A stretch of DNA of 64,000 bases from contig JAITYX010000025.1 of the NCBI GenBank assembly GCA_021018815.1, positions 4,884,001 through 4,948,000 on the forward strand, written 5' to 3'. This document shows positions 59,050 through 64,000 of the stretch, in pieces; position 1 is the first letter of the stretch; every line of letters begins with the position of its first letter. The translations under genes and the position numbers were made by a program. Source of the DNA: Talinum fruticosum. Lineage: Eukaryota > Streptophyta > Magnoliopsida > Caryophyllales > Talinaceae. The notes below the pieces were generated by a model. That model saw only the letters and a program-made list of their open reading frames with translations. It had not been told where the DNA came from and ran no database searches.

Positions 59050-60605
59050 GATGGTAGAGTGGGACCGGTCCGAGTCGAAGTGGATGAACGAGTAATGCGC
59101 CTTCGTTCGTATGAGCGAGAAGATGTGGTATATCTAGGCGGGGGCAGCACTAGGATCTTCGGGATTGGCCTAGTTTTGAGTGACCGACCCTGAACGAGGT
59201 CGTCCGGAGGTTTATCCTCTTAGAACTCGAGGGAGGGAGGTGCTTGCTCAAGCCCGACTGCTGCCGACTCGACCTTTGTTAGCGGGGTCTTTTGACTCAC
59301 TCGGACTCACTGTTTGAGCTTATCGATTCCGGTTGGAGGGCGAGAGCACCTTGTCCCTTAGAAGGAGCTGCCTCACCTGCAGTCTCCTCTTCTTCTTCTT
59401 CGTCTCTCCGGAAGGAGACTTGGCGAGGCTCGAGGACTGTTCGATGTGTATGAGCCGACCGGGTCCCGAGCCGCTTTAGAGTGTCTTTCTTGGAGGAGCT
59501 CGATCAACTCCTTCCGCTCCTGGACCATCGACTTCATCTCAAGTAGCACGTCTTCATCGCTCTCGTATTTGAGACTCGGCGATCCTTTGGTTGATGGTCA
59601 TTGATCGAAGGACAGTCTTGAATGACCGGAGAGTGTCTTTGATTTCGAGGACACGGAGGAGAGCTTATCTATCATTGTGGTAGACAAAGCTAGAGTTGCT
59701 TGAGGAGGAGGGCGTGAGGTGGAGGCACCACCAGGTGGAGGAGGTAGAGAGAGGAGTCCGAGTCCGAGTCCGAGGCGGAAGAGAAGGTTGCCTCGGCTCC
59801 GAGCTATGGAGCCGGACACCGAGGTTGGGTCTCCTGGTATCTATACCCAAGAAGTTCTTTTCTACCAACTACTATGGCAGCCTCGTAAAGCGCGTTAGGA
59901 TCCGAGGGGAAGGGAACTTTGAATTACTTGAAAATAAAAGTAAGAAAAGCCTCAAAAGGAAGAGGGGTGGATTTCTTTGTCTCAGCTAGCACAGCAGCCA
60001 TCCGCTCAATGATAGCAAGAAAGAGGTCTACTTTGTAGCCCTCTAGAATGTCAAAGAGAGCTTGGAGAATCTTAGAGTTGGGATTCTCTTTGCTTGGAAT
60101 GCTGAGAGAAGAAGGTTCTCATCGATAGAAAACAAAGAAAACGGGCTTCGACTTCATCTAAGTCTCTAAGAAGTTTTTGCGTGACTCGTGGATTTCTTTG
60201 CATATTTTTCGAAGAATTCATCAGCAACCTCATTGAAAGGAATAGGGTTGCTTTTGAGGAAAAGAGAAGAGACTTTAAAAACCCGGTGGAGGAGAGAGAC
60301 GTTGATTCGAACCACGATGTCATGAACTTTGGAGGTAAGGATACCTTCGGAGCTAGAAAGGTTTGAATAAAACTCGAAACGAGTTCTAAGTAGATGAACT
60401 CGCTGAAATAGAGGAAATTATAAACCCCTGTGGCTTTAATATGATTCAACCACGAAAATTTTGTGGTTGGGAAGAATTTGTCATCCAATGTCAAGTGTTA
60501 GGTGACAAGAATTTTTGAGGGACTCGGAAGGGCTTTCTTGGCTTTTTGTTCGGGCTTCTTGGTTGCATAACCAAGAAAGTCTAGGTGAGAACCTCTTTTA
60601 GGCAT
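59050..60605 (-). pseudogene. SIRE third ORF, second element
   Basis: The start MPKRG is at 60605. The stretch 60494-60072 is open and gives the best view of the conserved domain: LDDKFFPTTKFSWLNHIKAT, GVYNFLYFSEFIYLELV, then a hydrophobic and charged part to FFSQHSKQRES. The domain then continues in another frame with DILEGYKVDLFL and a Met/Ser-rich segment, followed by a probable coiled coil near 59660-59500. The tail is decayed. No membrane anchor or signal sequence is evident. The strong match to 43106-41400 shows the ORF was maintained in both copies. Confidence 0.78.
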
Positions 60606-60863
60606 GTTTGAGGATTTTGGAGAAGAGAGGAGATGAACTTTGAGAGATAGAGAGAGAAGATAAGATAGGTCGAAGAGAGAGTACAGAGTAAAAGAAAATA
60701 AGAAAGTAGAGAGAGTCGCGACCTATCGGTGCTTACTTGAGATGTCTGTTGCTTTGCTTGAGAGAGATGATTTGCGATTCGAAAACACCGAACTTGCTTG
60801 ATGTGTAGTATGCGAGAGAGTGAGTGAGTAGAGATTAAAATAGCGAAATGAAGGAAAAGGGGT

Positions 60864-60873
60864 CTATTTATAG
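60864..60873 (-). promoter_or_regulatory. Internal TATA box upstream of the third ORF
   Basis: CTATAAATAG, 259 bp before the third ORF start, inside the 680-bp spacer after pol. It has an equivalent at 43341-43350. Confidence 0.55.
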
Positions 60874-61007
60874 AGAAAGAAATATCCTCCAAGTATTCGT
60901 TCGACCCAACTCTTCAACGATCGCCTCGGACCGGTGTGACTGTTTCCGCTCTCCAATGGTTAGAATTCTAGTGTTGGTTTGCCAACGGCTAGTTCTCTAA
61001 TCGATAC

Positions 61008-61008
<1 letters not shown>

Positions 61009-61041
<33 letters not shown>
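61009..61041. repeat. (GA)n microsatellite
   Basis: About 16 GA units in the spacer between pol and third ORF. The complete element has a much shorter run at 43502-43514. Confidence 0.95.
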
Positions 61042-61045
<4 letters not shown>

Positions 61046-61285
61046 TAGATTTTGAAAGAAATTTGTGAAATTCTCCACTAATGTAGAGATGATTTCAAAA
61101 GTTTGATGTCCATTTTGCTAAAAACCGAGTCCGAGTCGGTAAGGTTTCGAGTGACTCGAAACCGCAAGCAATCGATAACTCATAGCTCGATATCACTGGA
61201 TCAACTTAACTAATTGTTATTTAAGCATAGAAAAGAAACATTTAACACATAATATGCAAAGTAATTTCACTTAGAAAAACACATA

Positions 61286-64000
61286 ATCATGCATGAATCA
61301 TGCTAAGTTTATTCCTAATGAAGCAAAACTCACATAGTGGCTTAGTAAAGATATTAGCTAATTGAAGTTTGGTAGGGATGAATTCAAGTTCAACAACACC
61401 TTTCTCGAATGGTCTCTTAGAAAATGATACCTGACCTCAACATGCTTTGTTTTCTAGTGCTGAACTCGGATTCTTGGTGATCTTGATTGCACTTTGATTG
61501 TCACACTTGATTGGAATTGATTTGAATGACAATCCAAGATCTATCAAGTGTTGCTTGATCCATAAAATCTTAGCACAAAGCATGCTCCAGCTGCAATGTA
61601 CTCAGCTTCAACAATTGATAGAGCTACTGAGTTCCGGTTCTTTGAGTGCCAAGATATAAGGGATTGACCTAGAAACCGGCATGCTCTTGAGGTGCTCTTT
61701 CTATCAATTTTGTATCCAAGCATAGTCAGCATCCGAGTATTCAAGTGAGAGTTAGTTTTGAGTCTCTTAAGTACCATAGACCTAGATTCCGAGTCCTTGC
61801 AAGATATCCGAAAATTCTCTTCACCGCGAGTGAGATGTGATTATTTTGGATTAGCTTGGAATCTTGCACATACACATACACTAAACATTATGACTGGCCT
61901 ACTGAATGTAAGATACAGCAGAGATCCAATCATACATCGGTAGAGTTTCGATCTACTCGCTTTATCTTTTTCTTATGAGTCTAGTTTTATGCTACTCGCT
62001 CATAAGTGTTCGCTGCATGCTCTGCATCTTGAAGGTTGTACTTCTTCAGCAGTTCCTTGGTATAGTTTGATTGATGGACATAGATTCCATCTTTATCTTG
62101 CTTGATTAGTAGACCAAGGAAGAAATTGAGTTCTCCTATCATGCTCATTTGGAACTCCTGTCTCATTAACTCGTAAAATTTTCGACAGAGATTTTCATTA
62201 GTAGCTCCAAATATTATATCATCAACATAGATCCGAGCAATAAGAAAGTCTTTCCCCTTGGTTTTTAGAAAAAGAGTTTTGTCAATCTGACACCTCTTCC
62301 AAAATCATATTCAACCAAGAAATTCCTCGGTCTTTCATACCAAGCTTTGGGAGCTTGTTTAAGACCATAAAGAGCTTTTTATAACTTGAAAACATGATTT
62401 TGGAAATTCTAAGTTTTCAAATCCGGGGTTGCTCAACATAGACTTCCTCTTGAATAAAGCCATTAAGAAAAGCACATTTAACATCCATTTGATACAGTTT
62501 GATATTCATGCTTGATGCAAATGCCAATAGGATTCTAATAGCTTCAATCCTAGCCATCAATCCCTTCTTCTTGATTGTACCCTTGAGCCACAAGTCTAGC
62601 CTTATTTCGACTACCAACCCACCTTCATCCAATTTGTTCTTGAAAACCCATTGGGTTCCTATGACTGGGTGGTCCGAAGGCCGTTTGGTCGGTGTCTAGA
62701 CTTGGTTTCTTTCAAATTGATTAAGATCCTCTTGCATGGCCTCTACCCATTCAGGTTCATTTAGGGCTTCTAGTGCATTTCTGGGTTCGGTTAACGATAT
62801 GAATGCAGCGAATGCACATAGATTTTGTAGAGAGGAACGAGTTCTCACCCCACTGTTGATATCGGACGGGATGTTTTTGAGTGGGTGGCTCGAAGCATAT
62901 TTGAAAGCTCTACATGTTCTCTCGGTTCACCAGATTTGTAGATTGAATTGGTCGATCTTCGATGCTTGATCCGATTGAGCTTGCTCCTCTTATTGGCTTT
63001 CAGCATTCCGAGCTAGTTCTTGAGTAGTTTCATTCTGAGTCAGGTTGTTCCGAGTGACCTCATTCCGAGTGACTTTTCCTTGACTCTTTCTAAGCTCATC
63101 TTCGCAAGATCATCATCTCGACTGAGCCTCGGATCCGAGAATGTTGACTCCCTTGGTTTTCCCCGATCAATCTCATAAAAAACAACGTGGATGTTTTCTT
63201 CCACTTTGTTAGTTCTTTTATTAAAAATGCGATATGCTTTACTATGAGATGAATAACCAAGTAAAATACCTTTATCTCGATCGAGCATCAAACTTGGTCG
63301 AGTGATCCTTACCATTGTTGTGAACATAACACTTACATCCAAAGGGTTTGAAGTAGGAAATGTTGGGTTTCTTCCCTTTGTAGAGCTCGTATGGAGTTTT
63401 CTTCGAGATAGGTCCGATGAAGCATCTCTTCGATGTGTAGTTTGTTGTGTTGATCGCCTTAGCCCGTAAATAGTAAGGTAGATCATGTTCAATCATCATT
63501 TTCCTTCCTATTTCTTTAAGAGTTCGGTTCTTTCTCTCCACTACTCCATTTTGTTGAGGAGTTCTTAGTGCTGAGAAGTTGTGAGAGATGTCATTCTTAT
63601 CATAGAACTCTGCAAATTTTGAGTAATCGAACTCCCTTCCATGGTTAGTTCGAATTCTTTTGATCCGAGTCCGAGACTTAACTTGAATTTTCCTGCAGAG
63701 CTTGCTCGAACTCTTTGAAAGCTTCATTTTTGTGCTTAAGAAAACAAACTCAGGTAAATCGTGAGTAATCATCGACAATAACAAGAACATATGATTTACC
63801 TCCGAGACTCTTGACGAGGATTTCACCACATAAATCCATATGCAACATTTCAAGCACAATGGATGTGGAAACAGCTTTGAGAGATTTGAAAGATGATCCG
63901 ACATGTTTCCTTTTGTGCATGCTTCATAGATTTTATCTTTCTTAATTGCACAGCTTAGGCAATCCTCTAACTAAACCATGAGATGCAAGCTTCTTAATGG
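61286..64000 (-). pseudogene. SIRE pol of the second element, partial
   Basis: The stop is at 61286-61288. RNase H at 61777-61400: GYKIDRKSTSR, SLISWHSKNRNSVALS, EAEYIAAGAC. RT at about 62760-61950: FLLGLQ-like and VYVEQP motifs, [20 protein letters not shown] near 62490. Integrase at 63904-63040: TNHGREFDYSKFAEFYDKND, FSALRTPQQNGVVERKNR, KKTPYELYKGKKPNISYFKP, FGCKCYVHNNGKDHSTKF. The frames are more open here than in the complete element, though RT is broken. Gag and the 5' LTR lie beyond the window. Confidence 0.92.

Larger units (their letters stand above)
57006..64000 (-). mobile_element. Second SIRE element, incomplete at window end
   Basis: Same order as the complete element: 3' LTR, polypurine tract, third ORF, spacer with TATA box, then pol. 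It runs off the window in the integrase / pre-integrase region. The left flank is TGTTG (57001-57005), the candidate target duplication. Confidence 0.93.

Overview
This window reads as repeat-rich nuclear DNA of a flowering plant. Its content is almost wholly transposable elements of classes typical of angiosperms: Ty1/copia of the SIRE (Sirevirus) type, several Ty3/gypsy lineages (Athila-type, Tat/Ogre-type, and a group whose LTRs run TGTAAC..GTTACA), CACTA transposons, and small TIR elements. I found no host gene, tRNA, rRNA, CRISPR array or organelle-like stretch. The species cannot be named from sequence alone.

Layout. 1-2938: deleted + strand SIRE copy with its 3' LTR. 2939-6117: - strand Ty3/gypsy gag-protease with leader and LTR. 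6118-9133: two diverged direct repeats around a proline-rich remnant. 9550-14530: + strand CACTA transposase pseudogene, split by a 3.0-kb solo LTR. 15593-18203: reversed solo LTR of family A. 18471-23126: CACTA-type ends around a truncated SIRE copy. 23127-27240: non-coding family A element. 27241-31800: Athila-type gag with a hAT-type MITE in it, an LTR, and the 3' end of a second Athila-type unit. 31801-33206 and 51358-52320: two halves of one Tat/Ogre-type element, split by a family A element that itself carries a complete 10.9-kb SIRE element (39514-50394, target duplication TAGCT). 52321-57005: another family A LTR holding a 3-kb TIR transposon. 57006-64000: a second long SIRE element that runs off the window.

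The order of events can be read from the nesting: Tat, then family A, then SIRE in the centre; CACTA, then solo LTRs, on the left; Athila gag, then hAT MITE, in the middle.

Three observations stand out. First, many frame breaks coincide with CAG/CTG trinucleotides that appear as CGAG/CTCG or have lost the A. They recur in unrelated families and even in the primer-binding sites, which suggests a systematic sequencing artefact at CHG-methylated sites rather than real decay. Second, both long SIRE copies carry a third ORF after pol with its own TATA box about 235-260 bp upstream of a conserved start. Third, an Athila-type LTR is bordered by a polypurine tract on one side and a primer-binding site on the other, so it joins two element units.
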